A stretch of DNA of 33,912 nt from JAGMDK01 sp023128695 (lineage in GTDB: Bacteria > Planctomycetota > Phycisphaerae > UBA1845 > Fen-1342), in NCBI GenBank assembly GCA_030628805.1, contig DAOVQG010000010.1, positions 1 to 33,912 of the forward strand, in the 5' to 3' direction. Made by a program: the position numbers and the translations under genes. Below are positions 1-8,079 of the stretch, in pieces. Every line of letters starts with the position of its first letter. Position 1 is the first letter of the stretch. The notes beneath the pieces were generated by a model, which did not search any database, was not told the origin of the DNA, and saw only the letters and a list, made by a program, of their open reading frames with translations.

Positions 1-2
1 GG

Positions 3-617
3 TCCGGCCGCGGGTCCGGAGCGAGCCGCTTTATCGAGACGGTCAACCGTGATCGGACCGGGGACATCGACCGGCTGCCGTTCAAAATGTCGACCCAGGC
101 CCTGGCCGGCCTGAACTTCGAGGTGCCGGGCGGATGCCTGGGGGCCATTCACCCGGGCCGCAAGCTGTCGGGTTTTGTCAGCGATTTGGAAGGGAAGGGA
201 CCCGGGCAGGTGGAGAAATTCGAGGTGCCGCCCGGGAAACGCATCTTTCAGGTGCAGACCAATACTCGCAAAATGCAATCGTTGCCCGGCAAGGTCATGA
301 ACTTCGTCGGCTCGACCACCAACGTGTACTGGGCCGTGGACAAGCGAAAAAACGAGCGCTACCTGCTGGCGGGCTACTACGCCCTTGTGCAGAGGGATCG
401 CAAGCCTTACGTCGTCTTGTTCTACACCCCCGAACCGGAGAACGTGGGTTTTCGCGGGATGATCGACGTGGATCGGCAGACGCGCAAGGCCCTCCGAGAG
501 CAGGACGACGCGGTCTTGGGGCTGATCTTCGTGGTCCCCCCGGGAGCCTGTATCCGAGAGATCGACACCGGCGGCGGCAAAGTGGACCTGGAAGAGGACC
601 TGTGTGTCGGAAACTAG
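3..617 (+). CDS. Unrecognised protein, C-terminal part (5' end outside window)
   Basis: The reading frame is open from the first bases of the window, so the gene probably begins upstream; the first ATG inside the window is at 87 but has no clear ribosome-binding site. The visible part is about 204 residues. It has no membrane segment, looks mixed alpha/beta, and carries two similar proline-glycine motifs, FEVPGG and FEVPPGK, followed later by FVVPPGA. I do not recognise a family. It lies just upstream of tRNA-Asn and is on the opposite strand to the large operon, so it is probably ordinary chromosome flanking the island. Coding is supported by the uninterrupted frame and the stop at 615-617, directly followed by a T-rich run. 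Confidence 0.6.
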   Translation, partial: SGRGSGASRFIETVNRDRTGDIDRLPFKMSTQALAGLNFEVPGGCLGAIHPGRKLSGFVSDLEGKGPGQVEKFEVPPGKRIFQVQTNTRKMQSLPGKVMNFVGSTTNVYWAVDKRKNERYLLAGYYALVQRDRKPYVVLFYTPEPENVGFRGMIDVDRQTRKALREQDDAVLGLIFVVPPGACIREIDTGGGKVDLEEDLCVGN

Positions 618-716
618 GTTTTTTTTTCGTCCCGTTCCTCCAAGGAGCGGACTTGATTTCACTAGAATTATGATTAGTCTGAATGTTTTGATGGGATGTT
701 TCAATCGTGCGTCTAG

Positions 717-789
717 TCCCCGATAGCTCAATTGGTAGAGCGAGCGGCTGTTAACCGCTAGGTTGTAGGTTCGAGTCCTACTCGGGGAG
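717..789 (+). tRNA. tRNA-Asn (anticodon GTT)
   Basis: A complete cloverleaf can be drawn. The acceptor arm TCCCCGA (717-723) pairs with TCGGGGA (782-788), with G789 as discriminator. The D-arm is GCTC/GAGC-like, the anticodon stem is AGCGG/CCGCT with loop CTGTTAA and anticodon GTT at 750-752, and the T-arm is GTAGG/CCTAC around TTCGAGT. CCA is not encoded. tRNA genes are common integration targets, and the large minus-strand island begins about 100 bp beyond the 3' end. Confidence 0.97.
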
Positions 790-794
790 TTCAG

Positions 795-820
795 AAAACC
801 CCTGTTTCAAGGGGTTTTTT
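795..820. terminator. Bidirectional intrinsic terminator
   Basis: AAAACCCCT pairs with AGGGGTTTT around a six-base loop and is followed by more T on the plus strand. On the minus strand the same hairpin also ends in a TTTT run. It can therefore end tRNA-Asn transcription from the left and the long minus-strand operon, whose last stop codon is at 888, from the right. Confidence 0.85.
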
Positions 821-858
821 GATGGGCAGGGAAAAAGGCGCTGAATTAACGGCAATTG

Positions 859-880
859 TTTTCACGCAGTTTTCACGCAG
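859..880. repeat. Perfect 11-bp tandem direct repeat beside tRNA-Asn
   Basis: TTTTCACGCAG occurs twice back to back, at 859-869 and 870-880. It lies 70-91 bp downstream of the tRNA 3' end and just after the last gene of the minus-strand operon. Tandem short repeats next to a tRNA are typical of arm-type binding sites of tyrosine integrases, so this could be part of an attachment site. No integrase gene lies in the window, so that role is inferred. Confidence 0.7.
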
Positions 881-887
881 AATGGCT

Positions 888-1148
888 TCAGAGCTGGGGC
901 AGCTTCCTCGGGCGACCACGACCACGCTTCTGATCCCCGTTGGCCGCCACACGTTCCAACTCGGACTTGTCGAACGCGAGGTGTCCGCCGATTTTCCTGG
1001 GGTGTAGTGCACCCTTACGGATCAATCGGTGCACGGCGAGGTCAGGCCGGGCCAACCCCAGCCGGTCGAGGCCGAGGTAGGCAATGGCCTCATGCATCCA
1101 GCAAATGGGGGCTCTTTCGGGCTCGGATTGCGATTCTGTCTTCTTCAT
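888..1148 (-). CDS. Small HTH DNA-binding protein with AT-hook-like tail
   Basis: This 86-residue protein carries a central region (about 17-65) that reads like a MerR/excisionase-type winged helix: AIAYLGL, then VHRLIRKGALHPRKIGG and a final helix FDKSELERV. The layout (helix, turn, short wing, basic patch) matches small excisionase-like DNA-binding proteins. The C-terminus KRGRGRPRK contains the GRP core of an AT-hook, which binds the minor groove of AT-rich DNA. It is the last gene of the minus-strand operon, 15 bp after the primase gene. A regulator or a directionality factor of the element are both possible. The ribosome-binding site is weak and the start ATG is the only good one. The call on fold is by eye. 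Confidence 0.75.
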   Translation of the reverse strand: MKKTESQSEPERAPICWMHEAIAYLGLDRLGLARPDLAVHRLIRKGALHPRKIGGHLAFDKSELERVAANGDQKRGRGRPRKLPQL

Positions 1149-1163
1149 GGCTGACTTCGATCG

Positions 1164-2183
1164 TCATCCAGGCTTGCCCGGACGCCCGTTTTGCAGCGGG
1201 CAATCCGGATCGCAGTACGCCGCAACCGTCGGGTCTCCGCATCCGCAGCTTCGATAGTCCCTGGAGTAAGCACCGTTCACCTGCGCGAGGATCTCATCCT
1301 CGGTGATGACGCGTTTCTCGCCCGTTGGCCGATTCTTTGCTGCCCAGGCGTTGAGTGCGGCGACGACAAGGTCTTCAGGCAGACCAGCTTTCTTCAGCTG
1401 TACCGCCAAGCGGAAGCACCTTACCCGCTGGTAGTCGCTGACGCCCTCGGTGAGCATCCGCTGCGCGCACGGTGGAAGGCCAAAAACGGAACGCGTCTTG
1501 TCCGACGGTCGTAGTGGTATCCCCTCTCGTGGCAGCCCAGCTGCTCGGCCGTTTGGCCGGTCCAGTTCGTTGATCTCGATGATCTCGTCGAGCCGCTCCT
1601 CTTTCACTCGAACGACTTCCTCGAGGAACTGCCACTGGTCTGCCGATGGAGTCAGGCCGCGACGCGGATCCAGGAACACGGTTCGGCCCTTGGTAACCAA
1701 CGCGCCGAACAGCGGCGCATAGATGTAGTTGCCGTACGTGGTTCGTGTGTCGAGCCGGTCGTGTTTGGGAAACACCTCCGTGTTGAGCTGTCCGATCTCC
1801 TCGAGAACGTGCCGCACGACAAGCCGAGCCTTCGCGGCCGACACGCCGGCCTCATCGAGAAACATCCACACGTGGTAGCCCTTCGATTTGCTCCGCTCGA
1901 TGTACGCGGCCAAGCCGTAGCGCTCCGCGCTCGCGAGGAAGTCCATCGGTGGTCCTAGGTCATCGATGTCGAAGTCCGCAACGACCGCACGGATTCTGTC
2001 CCCAACGAGCAGATAGACTCCGTACGGCTGTTTACCCTGAAGATGGGCGAGGATGACTCGATCGGTAACTGCTCGCTTGACCTGCCGGGCTCGGCCCGTG
2101 ACGAGGTCGTACGTTCCGTACACATTCAGCAAGCCCGTGAAGAACATCCGAAACAACCCTATCTTCTCCGCTGTCGTTTTCAT
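1164..2183 (-). CDS. Archaeo-eukaryotic-type primase (TOTE-like) with C-terminal Cys cluster
   Basis: The protein is about 339 residues from the ATG at 2183; the frame stays open upstream without a better start. The N-terminal half resembles the primase domain known from TOTE conflict systems: VVADFDIDD gives the acidic metal-binding D-x-D pair, and SKSKGYHVWMF gives the conserved histidine motif; LDTRTTYGNYIYAP is the third recognisable segment. The C-terminal part is helical and PriCT-like (RCFRLAVQLKKAGL) and ends with clustered cysteines, CGCG...YCDPDCP, probably a zinc or iron-sulfur site. Such enzymes make RNA or DNA primers from nucleotides on a template. No helicase or polymerase partner sits beside it, unlike classical replication modules. 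A role in copying or marking element or invader DNA is inference. It precedes the HTH gene by 15 bp. Confidence 0.85.
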   Translation of the reverse strand: MKTTAEKIGLFRMFFTGLLNVYGTYDLVTGRARQVKRAVTDRVILAHLQGKQPYGVYLLVGDRIRAVVADFDIDDLGPPMDFLASAERYGLAAYIERSKSKGYHVWMFLDEAGVSAAKARLVVRHVLEEIGQLNTEVFPKHDRLDTRTTYGNYIYAPLFGALVTKGRTVFLDPRRGLTPSADQWQFLEEVVRVKEERLDEIIEINELDRPNGRAAGLPREGIPLRPSDKTRSVFGLPPCAQRMLTEGVSDYQRVRCFRLAVQLKKAGLPEDLVVAALNAWAAKNRPTGEKRVITEDEILAQVNGAYSRDYRSCGCGDPTVAAYCDPDCPLQNGRPGKPG

Positions 2184-2335
2184 CGTGTTCGTCGTCACCC
2201 AGTGCAGCCTCCGGACGGCTCTGATCGCGGCGCCGGACGGAGGCGCACGGCACTTGGTTCGCGCTGCTATCATTCGCTACGAGAGCGGCTCAATCCGATC
2301 AGCCGTTTCAGGTACTGCGGTCGAACACTTGGCAC

Positions 2336-2560
2336 TCACAAGCGAATCGGGTGCGAAGTCGGGCCCATGGACGGCAACGGGATCCCATCGTCGCGGCGAA
2401 TGCGCGACACATCTTCAGCAACGAACTTCTGCTGACGCTGCTTTCCCCTGCCGCCGAAGGCGCCGAGCGTCAACCCGCGGACAATCCAGGCTCCGCACGA
2501 ACGGAGTTTGCCCCTAGAACGACACCTCTTCCGCTTGGTCCGGCGGGTCTTCAGAGCCAT
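2336..2560 (-). CDS. Possible small basic protein
   Basis: A 74-residue frame begins with an ATG inside the 3' end of the next upstream gene (overlap 47 bp) and fills most of the 330-bp gap before the primase gene. The N-terminus is very basic (KTRRTKRKRCRSRGK), as in many nucleic-acid-binding or ribosomal-type tails. I see no strong ribosome-binding site and no known fold, so it may be only a chance frame. The remaining DNA, 2184-2335, shows nothing I can name. Confidence 0.3.
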   Translation of the reverse strand: MALKTRRTKRKRCRSRGKLRSCGAWIVRGLTLGAFGGRGKQRQQKFVAEDVSRIRRDDGIPLPSMGPTSHPIRL

Positions 2561-2813
2561 CCAGAGCTCTTTCACGGAGTCTGATGAAGTCCAACGCGTG
2601 CCGCGTCACAATCAGCAGGTCGCTGAGCTCCGACGGGTAGTAGTAATCGGTGGATTTCCAGCTGTCTGACGCGTCGTCTCGATATCTCTTTTCGATCTTT
2701 GTAGACCATTGCACTTCCGTCCGATCGTCGCGCTGGATCTCCTGCCTCCATAGGGCAGCACACACTCGCCCTGCCCGGAACTCATGATCGGGTTGTCTGT
2801 TTTCCTGGGACAT
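2514..2813 (-). CDS. Small protein of a family seen beside bacterial primases (function unknown)
   Basis: The ATG at 2813 has AGAGGAGA eight bases upstream, which fixes the start and gives 99 residues. Its plan is recognisable: an N-terminal EFRAGR, a strand with a Trp (CAALWRQEI), then a strand-turn pattern KIEKRYRD...WKSTDYYY and a helix SDLLIVTRHALDFI. Small proteins with this plan recur near primase and plasmid or island replication genes in other bacteria, from my memory of the family; I cannot name a proven function. A compact, single-strand-binding-like fold is conceivable. It is preceded by about 200 bp without a gene, so an internal promoter may serve this gene and the primase. The far C-terminus is acidic (DPPDQAEEVSF). 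Confidence 0.75.
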   Translation of the reverse strand: MSQENRQPDHEFRAGRVCAALWRQEIQRDDRTEVQWSTKIEKRYRDDASDSWKSTDYYYPSELSDLLIVTRHALDFIRLRERALDGSEDPPDQAEEVSF

Positions 2814-3012
2814 CGTTCGGTTCTCCTCTGTTTGGCGGCCATAACAAACGGTACGAGAGCGACCGCAAACCCCAGCGGGTGGGCTTCCGTTGGACGCCCT
2901 CGTCTTCGCAGTCAAAGCGGCTGAATCAGAGAGGCTGTTTCAGATGCCACGAAATCAAGTGGTGAACAGAGGGCATGTGTTGGCGTAAGACATCGGCACA
3001 AGCCAGTTGCGA

Positions 3013-3600
3013 TTAGAACAGCGGACCCGGCCCGGGGCCAAACGCACCGGACGGCGCGAACAACCTCAGCATGGCGGCTGCGGAAAACAACTGATCTTCG
3101 TCCAGATCGTCAATAGGGAGATCGCACAGCCTACGGAACGCCTCAGGGGCCGATGGGTCCATTCCGGCGGCCAGACGATCCAACTCAGCATCGTGAGGCG
3201 CTAGTGATGTGTCGTCTTTGCGGTTGACTACGTCGTCAAGCGTTTCAGTTGGCCCGTCAATCTCGTCCACCGCGCGAGCCATGAGCCAGTCGTCCATAAG
3301 GGCGTTTTCGTACTCTGGCGGACGAACGTCATCTTCTACGGGCGCGGAGAATCTAATGGGCGGAGTTGAGCCCATGGCCGGTTCGCTCCACGGGGCAGCC
3401 AACTCATAATCCTGCGATTCGCTTTCGTAAAGCAAGTGCGGTGGCTCGTACAGCGTCGAGGATTCTCCGGTTGCAGGACGCCCGTGGGCGTTCTCATGCG
3501 TCGCGTGACCGGTTGCAGCCGGCGTGTAGGCCCCGCGCCGATACGGGATGGATGGATGGCAGCCCAGTAGAGCACGATACAGAGGATCATAAGGTGGCAC
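3013..3600 (-). CDS. Unrecognised acidic, low-complexity protein (GTG start)
   Basis: I chose GTG at 3600 because AAGGAG lies five to ten bases upstream; an upstream TTG at 3642 has no such signal. The product is 195 residues. The first half is rich in Pro, Tyr, Ser and Glu and looks disordered. The second half has acidic helices (DDWLMARAVDEID, DAELDRLAAGM, LPIDDLDEDQLFSAAAMLRLF) and ends in a Gly-Pro tail (GPGPGPLF). There are no catalytic motifs or membrane spans. It stands 148 bp after the helical-domain gene at 3749. An adaptor or antirestriction-like acidic protein is possible, but nothing proves this. Confidence 0.65.
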   Translation of the reverse strand: MPPYDPLYRALLGCHPSIPYRRGAYTPAATGHATHENAHGRPATGESSTLYEPPHLLYESESQDYELAAPWSEPAMGSTPPIRFSAPVEDDVRPPEYENALMDDWLMARAVDEIDGPTETLDDVVNRKDDTSLAPHDAELDRLAAGMDPSAPEAFRRLCDLPIDDLDEDQLFSAAAMLRLFAPSGAFGPGPGPLF

Positions 3601-3748
3601 AGATGCTCTCCTTGCGACAAGGCCGCACGTTTCCCGCGGCAACTCGGGAGCTTGGTGTTCCAGGTCATCGCCCCCTCCCTGCCGCGAAGGACGCGAACGA
3701 AACTTCCCCGCCCATCGGATGGATAGCGGTATGAATAGGTGCGCTGTT

Positions 3749-4351
3749 TCAGAAACTCCGATTCAGCCATTGGTTCGTGGCCGAGTCGACTCCGAGCAGG
3801 TCCGGGATGTCATCTGCCCATTGAGCGGGATCCGCTTCACGGATTCGCTTGGGCAGAAACGGCCCGTAGTACGCCAACAGCTGCTCGGCGATCATGCATC
3901 GGGTATACCACCCGCACGGTATGAGATGCTTGGTGCAGACCCAGCGGATGTAGCTACTTCGTTCTTTCCGCTTGACGGCTTCGGCGATCTGCGCCAGCAC
4001 CCCGTCCAGGCCTGGGCCGTCGCTGCCAACCGCGTCCAGCAAGGCGGCCTCGTAGCCAGCGTCCTCGGCGCTGCGATAAGCGCGTTCCAGCAGAGATACG
4101 GCTTCAGCGCGGGCCTGACCACGGGTCAGTATTTGTGGCGTGCGGAGGCCATATCTGTACAGATGTCCGATGAACCTGCCCGCTATCTCAAGCAAGTCCC
4201 GCTGTGACTTGCAGGAGCCGTCTGCCCACGGGAACCGGCTCATGGCATCGTCGATCCGGGCATCGATGATCCGGTGCAGATGCCCTTCATCAAGCTCTGC
4301 CGTTAGACAGTCGAGAATCTCCTGAGCCTGACCTGCCTCATTGGAGTTCAT
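3749..4351 (-). CDS. Helical-domain protein, paralogue 4 of the Lon-tail family
   Basis: The ATG at 4351 follows GGAGGAG and overlaps the end of the ATPase gene by 14 bp, so the two are translationally coupled. The 200-residue product is all helical. It can be aligned by eye with the proteins at 6891-7469 and 7483-8064 and with the C-terminal domain of the Lon-like protein at 8080-9768. Shared points are an N-terminal LDCLT-type helix, a central helix ending FIGHL, the segment PGLDGVLAQIAEAVK, a YIRW helix, and the closing LAYYGPFLPKRIR. It is the most diverged of the four copies. I infer an adaptor or oligomerisation subunit that works with the neighbouring ATPase; no enzymatic residues are visible. 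Confidence 0.8.
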   Translation of the reverse strand: MNSNEAGQAQEILDCLTAELDEGHLHRIIDARIDDAMSRFPWADGSCKSQRDLLEIAGRFIGHLYRYGLRTPQILTRGQARAEAVSLLERAYRSAEDAGYEAALLDAVGSDGPGLDGVLAQIAEAVKRKERSSYIRWVCTKHLIPCGWYTRCMIAEQLLAYYGPFLPKRIREADPAQWADDIPDLLGVDSATNQWLNRSF

Positions 4352-6797
4352 CGTAGACGAGCTCCTCCAGTGGATCGTCGGGCGTAGGGTACGATACCCG
4401 CGCGGCGGCACCTTCGTTTGCATGCCGGTGCCGGATCATGTTGCGCACCTGGGTAACATGGCGACAGTACTTGCGGTGCGACTCGGTGATGATCTGATCA
4501 CGGTGAGATTTGCCGGTCACCGGCTGAAACTCCGGAGTGTCGATTCGTACGACATCGGTCCCGGCACGCAAGATGGCCTCGAACTTGCTTAGGGTAATAA
4601 GATCATCGGCAGATGCGAGTCCGCGAAGGTCCTTGGTCAGATGTCCGGCATCCTTGCGGTCGACGTTGAAGATGATCGTCGAACCCGTGGCTGAGAGGGC
4701 GTCGGCGCGGCGTTGGTTAAACTGACTGAGGAACTGGTGAGCCAGGGTCAGGCTGACCCGGTACTTACGCGTTTCGGCGATCATCTCCTCGAGCGCGTCG
4801 GTCATGAAGCGAGGAGCTTCATCGCAATAGCTGTGGAATTGCCGGCGCTTCTCGATCGCCGTGTCGCTGCGGCTCAGTGCGGCATTGTGCACCAGGGATA
4901 GGATCAAACAGCCGAGAACCCCACTCACGTCCGGGCCCACCGTGCTGAGGTTAACCAGCAGGATCATGCCGTCATCCATGATCTTCCGGAAGTTGAAGGC
5001 GCTGTCCGGCTGGGAGAGCATCAAGGCAACGGTCCCGCCGACCAGGAGTTTGCTGAGCTTGTTCTTCGGAGGCCCAAGGTCGTCCTTGCGATACTCCGGG
5101 AAATCGTGCGCCCAGAACTTTCGTGGCTCCTCGCCATCGACAACCGCGAGTATCGCATCCCGCAACCGCTGGCCCTCGTCCGACTTGCGGCTCAACACCG
5201 TGGACACATCGAGGAGCGTGCTACCTGGCAGGTGTAAGAGCGCGTAGAACGCCTCGCGCAAGAAACGTTCCAACCGGTCCCCCCAGCCCGTGACGAAGCT
5301 CTTGAAAGAGGACACCAGGTCGGCAGCCACACGGGTCGGATCCTGGCCGGGGCCCAGCGACAGCGGGTTCCACAGGGGGACCCACTCCCGGTCACCGGGG
5401 TCGAAGTAGATGGTACGGTCGACATCCCGCTCCGATATCCGATCCAGCAACAGCTCGATCAGGTCACCATGGGGGTCGATCACGGCCACGCCGTCTCCGC
5501 GCTCCATGTCCTCCAGAATCATCCGCTTCAGCAGCATGGACTTGCCCGTGTCCGGCCGGCCGATGACGTGAACGTGGCGCCGACGGAGTTCGTCGGGAAT
5601 GCAGACAGGGATCGTGTGTCCGGCGTGTGCGCGTGTGCCAATCCTCGTGCCCGTGGATAGGTCCTCGTTGGGAACAGGAAGCGTATCAAGCGTCTCCAAT
5701 CGAATGTGCCGGTTGTCTAACACACTCGCCGGTGGCAAGTGAACCAAGCCCGCAAGTTCCCATGAGTTCACCAAGAACCCCGGGCGATACGTCACGCCAC
5801 ACGCCAGCATCCCGTTGATTTTCCTTGCGGGCAGGACGGCGGTGAAATCGTCCCGCGTGACGGTGTTGAGCGGCCGGCCACCGTGCTGGAACAAATGCAT
5901 GAACGTTGCGAGCGAGCGCAGAATCCAACTTCCGCGGCGGTCGGCCCCGCACAGAGCGATCCGCACCGCGGCGGCGAAGAGCGGCTTGTCGTTGTGGGCC
6001 TTGCTTTCCACTTCCCACGCCATCTGGCGCAGGTCACCCGAGGGCGCCTGGAGTGCACGCTGCGGCATTGGCGCGCCGTCGAACATCTTCACGTTGTACT
6101 CCAGGTCCTGCAGAACCTCGACGTTGCGGTGCCAGTTGTTGTCAGGTTGCACAGGTTGCAGCAGGACCTGATAGGTCGCAACTGCCGGCGAAGGGACGCG
6201 GGCCAGGGTGGCTAGCAGGGTCTCGAACGGTGTCGTGCGAAGTTCTTCCGGGCGCGAAAGCAGATGCGAATACGGCGGAGCGGGGTAGTAGTCCTCTATC
6301 AGCGTGTCCGCTGTTCCACTTTCCCCTTGACCCCATGCTGTGCGCTGGCCCTCGATAGTCAACTCGCACCGGGGGAACTCGCCGTAAAAGGCCGCGTATA
6401 GAACCGGAAGGTCTTGCTGGTGGCAAAGTATGCTGATGCCAACGTGCGCCTCGTTGCCGATGATCTCGAACCCGATGCGATGGTTGACGCCGACGAGCTG
6501 CTTGAGAAACCGTTCGCCGCGGCGCCAGTCGGCGCTGAAGTCGCGCGGGATCCATGCCCGAAGTCGAACGAGGTGCTCAGCAGACACCGGTTGTTCAGGA
6601 ACCGCGTCGTTCACGGGATCGCTGGCGAGCAGATCCTTGATGTTCCTGATAGGTTCGTAGCGGGGCTCCAGGGCAACCGGTTGTGTCCGGATGACGGGTT
6701 GACAGCCCTTGCTGGCCTCATTGTGGACAGCTCGCCGGGCCTTCTCGGCAAGCATGTGCGGGTAGGCCCTGTTTAGGAGCGCACGCTCAATGCTCAT
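4338..6797 (-). CDS. VirD4/TraD-like P-loop ATPase
   Basis: The start at 6797 is preceded by GGAGA at a good distance; an upstream ATG at 6833 has no such site. The product is about 819 residues. The first 400 are a family-specific region of unknown fold. The ATPase core has Walker A GRPDTGKS at about 413-420, the VIDPHGD segment typical of the VirD4/TraD/HerA clan at about 439-445, and a Walker B-like YCDEAPRF near 657-664, followed by the TLAHQ motif region. VirD4-type ATPases pump DNA or protein through membranes during conjugation. Here there is no relaxase, no VirB-type channel and no N-terminal membrane span, so a soluble DNA translocase in a conflict system is more likely. The gene sits between paralogues of the Lon tail, which suggests a shared complex. 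Confidence 0.9.
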   Translation of the reverse strand: MSIERALLNRAYPHMLAEKARRAVHNEASKGCQPVIRTQPVALEPRYEPIRNIKDLLASDPVNDAVPEQPVSAEHLVRLRAWIPRDFSADWRRGERFLKQLVGVNHRIGFEIIGNEAHVGISILCHQQDLPVLYAAFYGEFPRCELTIEGQRTAWGQGESGTADTLIEDYYPAPPYSHLLSRPEELRTTPFETLLATLARVPSPAVATYQVLLQPVQPDNNWHRNVEVLQDLEYNVKMFDGAPMPQRALQAPSGDLRQMAWEVESKAHNDKPLFAAAVRIALCGADRRGSWILRSLATFMHLFQHGGRPLNTVTRDDFTAVLPARKINGMLACGVTYRPGFLVNSWELAGLVHLPPASVLDNRHIRLETLDTLPVPNEDLSTGTRIGTRAHAGHTIPVCIPDELRRRHVHVIGRPDTGKSMLLKRMILEDMERGDGVAVIDPHGDLIELLLDRISERDVDRTIYFDPGDREWVPLWNPLSLGPGQDPTRVAADLVSSFKSFVTGWGDRLERFLREAFYALLHLPGSTLLDVSTVLSRKSDEGQRLRDAILAVVDGEEPRKFWAHDFPEYRKDDLGPPKNKLSKLLVGGTVALMLSQPDSAFNFRKIMDDGMILLVNLSTVGPDVSGVLGCLILSLVHNAALSRSDTAIEKRRQFHSYCDEAPRFMTDALEEMIAETRKYRVSLTLAHQFLSQFNQRRADALSATGSTIIFNVDRKDAGHLTKDLRGLASADDLITLSKFEAILRAGTDVVRIDTPEFQPVTGKSHRDQIITESHRKYCRHVTQVRNMIRHRHANEGAAARVSYPTPDDPLEELVYDELQ

Positions 6798-6890
6798 GTA
6801 GATTCTCCGTTCCAGCCAACCGCTATCGACCATAAAGCGGCTGGCCGGCGTCCGCCGTTTCAGATAGGCATGGAAATCCGGCCCGGAGAA

Positions 6891-7469
6891 TCAGCTTCGC
6901 CCCAGCCGGCGCATGCGCTGGATCATCCGCGGATGCTCTTTCAGCGCTTTGGGTAAGTTGGCCCGGATTCGAACGGCGGTGCCTTCGGTGAGCTCGGAGG
7001 GCAAGAGATGGCCATACCTCTCGAGATACTCGTCGGTGGCGGCGAACTGCTCGTCAACGGAGAGGGTACCCCACCACGTGCTGATTTTCGCGACGACCTC
7101 GTTTTCGCCGTATCGCTGTGCGATCCGCCTGGCGAGCTTCTTCAGTATGGCGTAGAGACCGCCTTCTTTCCCAGTGCGGGCGATCTCGAAGGCTGCTTTC
7201 TCGCCGTTTCGCCCGTACTCGTGGATGAGTAGGCGGACACAGCGTCCCCACTCGAAATCCAGCGAGGCGCCGGGCATCGTGCGAACGTGAAGCACGGCGG
7301 CCTCGGTGTGGCGCATGAAGTTGATCACGTGCAATCTGAACTCGTCCCATTGCTTCAGCTCTGCATTCCTGAGGGGGAACGAGTTGACCGCTTCGTCGAC
7401 GCGGGCATCGGTCTCGTCCAAGGTCCTTTGCGGATCGATGCTCTCGAGCAGTTGGTCGAGTCCCATCAT
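6891..7469 (-). CDS. Helical-domain protein, paralogue 3 of the Lon-tail family
   Basis: GGGAG lies nine bases before the tandem ATGs at 7469 and 7466, and the gene begins 14 bp after the previous stop. The product is 192 residues. It shows the family pattern: LDQLLESIDPQ at the N-terminus, WDEFRLHVINFMRHT in the first third, EGGLYAILKKLARRI in the middle, and EYLERYGHLLPSEL before a basic C-terminus (MIQRMRRLGR). No signal peptide, metal site or nucleotide motif is present. It is probably a structural or adaptor partner of the peptidase or ATPase encoded on either side. A gap of 93 bp separates it from the VirD4-like ATPase gene downstream. Confidence 0.82.
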   Translation of the reverse strand: MMGLDQLLESIDPQRTLDETDARVDEAVNSFPLRNAELKQWDEFRLHVINFMRHTEAAVLHVRTMPGASLDFEWGRCVRLLIHEYGRNGEKAAFEIARTGKEGGLYAILKKLARRIAQRYGENEVVAKISTWWGTLSVDEQFAATDEYLERYGHLLPSELTEGTAVRIRANLPKALKEHPRMIQRMRRLGRS

Positions 7470-7482
7470 TGAATCAGGCTCC

Positions 7483-8064
7483 CTATAGCCGGCGGAAGAT
7501 CGACGACGTGCGCTGCAGACCCGTGACGTACGCACGAATGAGATCGCGGTAATCCTGAGCATAGCGCTCCGGCTGGTGTGCCGAGATCGAGGATGCGAGA
7601 GGTTGCCCACATTGGGCGATGAACTGGCGGATGATCGAGACTTTCTGCGGCCAATCGGTCGGAGCCACGTGTCGATCGAACGCTTCACGAATGTAGCGTT
7701 CGACTGACTCCGTTTTCAGGCCTTCGGCAATCGAATCGAGCACCAAACGCATCCCCCCGTTCACTCCGTCATGAGCATCTTGGTAAGCCGAGGCGATATC
7801 TCCATTGCGGCGACGGTATTCTTGTTCTATCAGCTCTTTCGCACGGCCAGCAGCTTCAGCATGCGACAGCGCGCCTCCTCGCGACACGCAGGTTGTGAAG
7901 TGGTAGTTGTAGTAGTCAGCGAGGATATTGCTGAACTCGTCGAAGCTGGAGACCGTATTGGAACGGAGAGTATACCGCATTCGGGCCTCGTCGTGCGGGA
8001 TGCCGATCCGTTGTGCCATTACTCGCTCGTCCAACGCGGACAGTAAGCTGTTGATGGACACCAT
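7483..8064 (-). CDS. Helical-domain protein, paralogue 2 of the Lon-tail family
   Basis: The ATG at 8064 has GAGAGGAG nine bases upstream and lies 15 bp after the stop of the Lon-like gene. The 193-residue product is the closest relative of that protein's C-terminal domain. Both have IDPL/LDERV-type starts, a buried D-x-A-R-x-x-Y-T-L segment (DEARMRYTL here, DSARIGYTL there), an S-[FY]-DEFS motif, GG[ML]R-[LY]-VLD, a DW near residue 147, and an end of the type AYVTGLQRTSSIFRRL. I infer recent duplication from the Lon tail. The function is unknown; it may compete with, or dock onto, the Lon-like protein. Confidence 0.85.
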   Translation of the reverse strand: MVSINSLLSALDERVMAQRIGIPHDEARMRYTLRSNTVSSFDEFSNILADYYNYHFTTCVSRGGALSHAEAAGRAKELIEQEYRRRNGDIASAYQDAHDGVNGGMRLVLDSIAEGLKTESVERYIREAFDRHVAPTDWPQKVSIIRQFIAQCGQPLASSISAHQPERYAQDYRDLIRAYVTGLQRTSSIFRRL

Positions 8065-8079
8065 GACAGAGGACTCCTC

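Noticed and set aside
134..673. Alternative frame over the first gene
   Set aside because: It is a shadow of the frame open from the window start and runs past the T-rich region toward the tRNA.
3336..3770. 144-residue minus-strand frame starting at the end of the 3749 gene
   Set aside because: It overlaps the GTG-start gene 3013-3600 by about 265 bp, has a poor start signal, and its second half looks non-protein-like.
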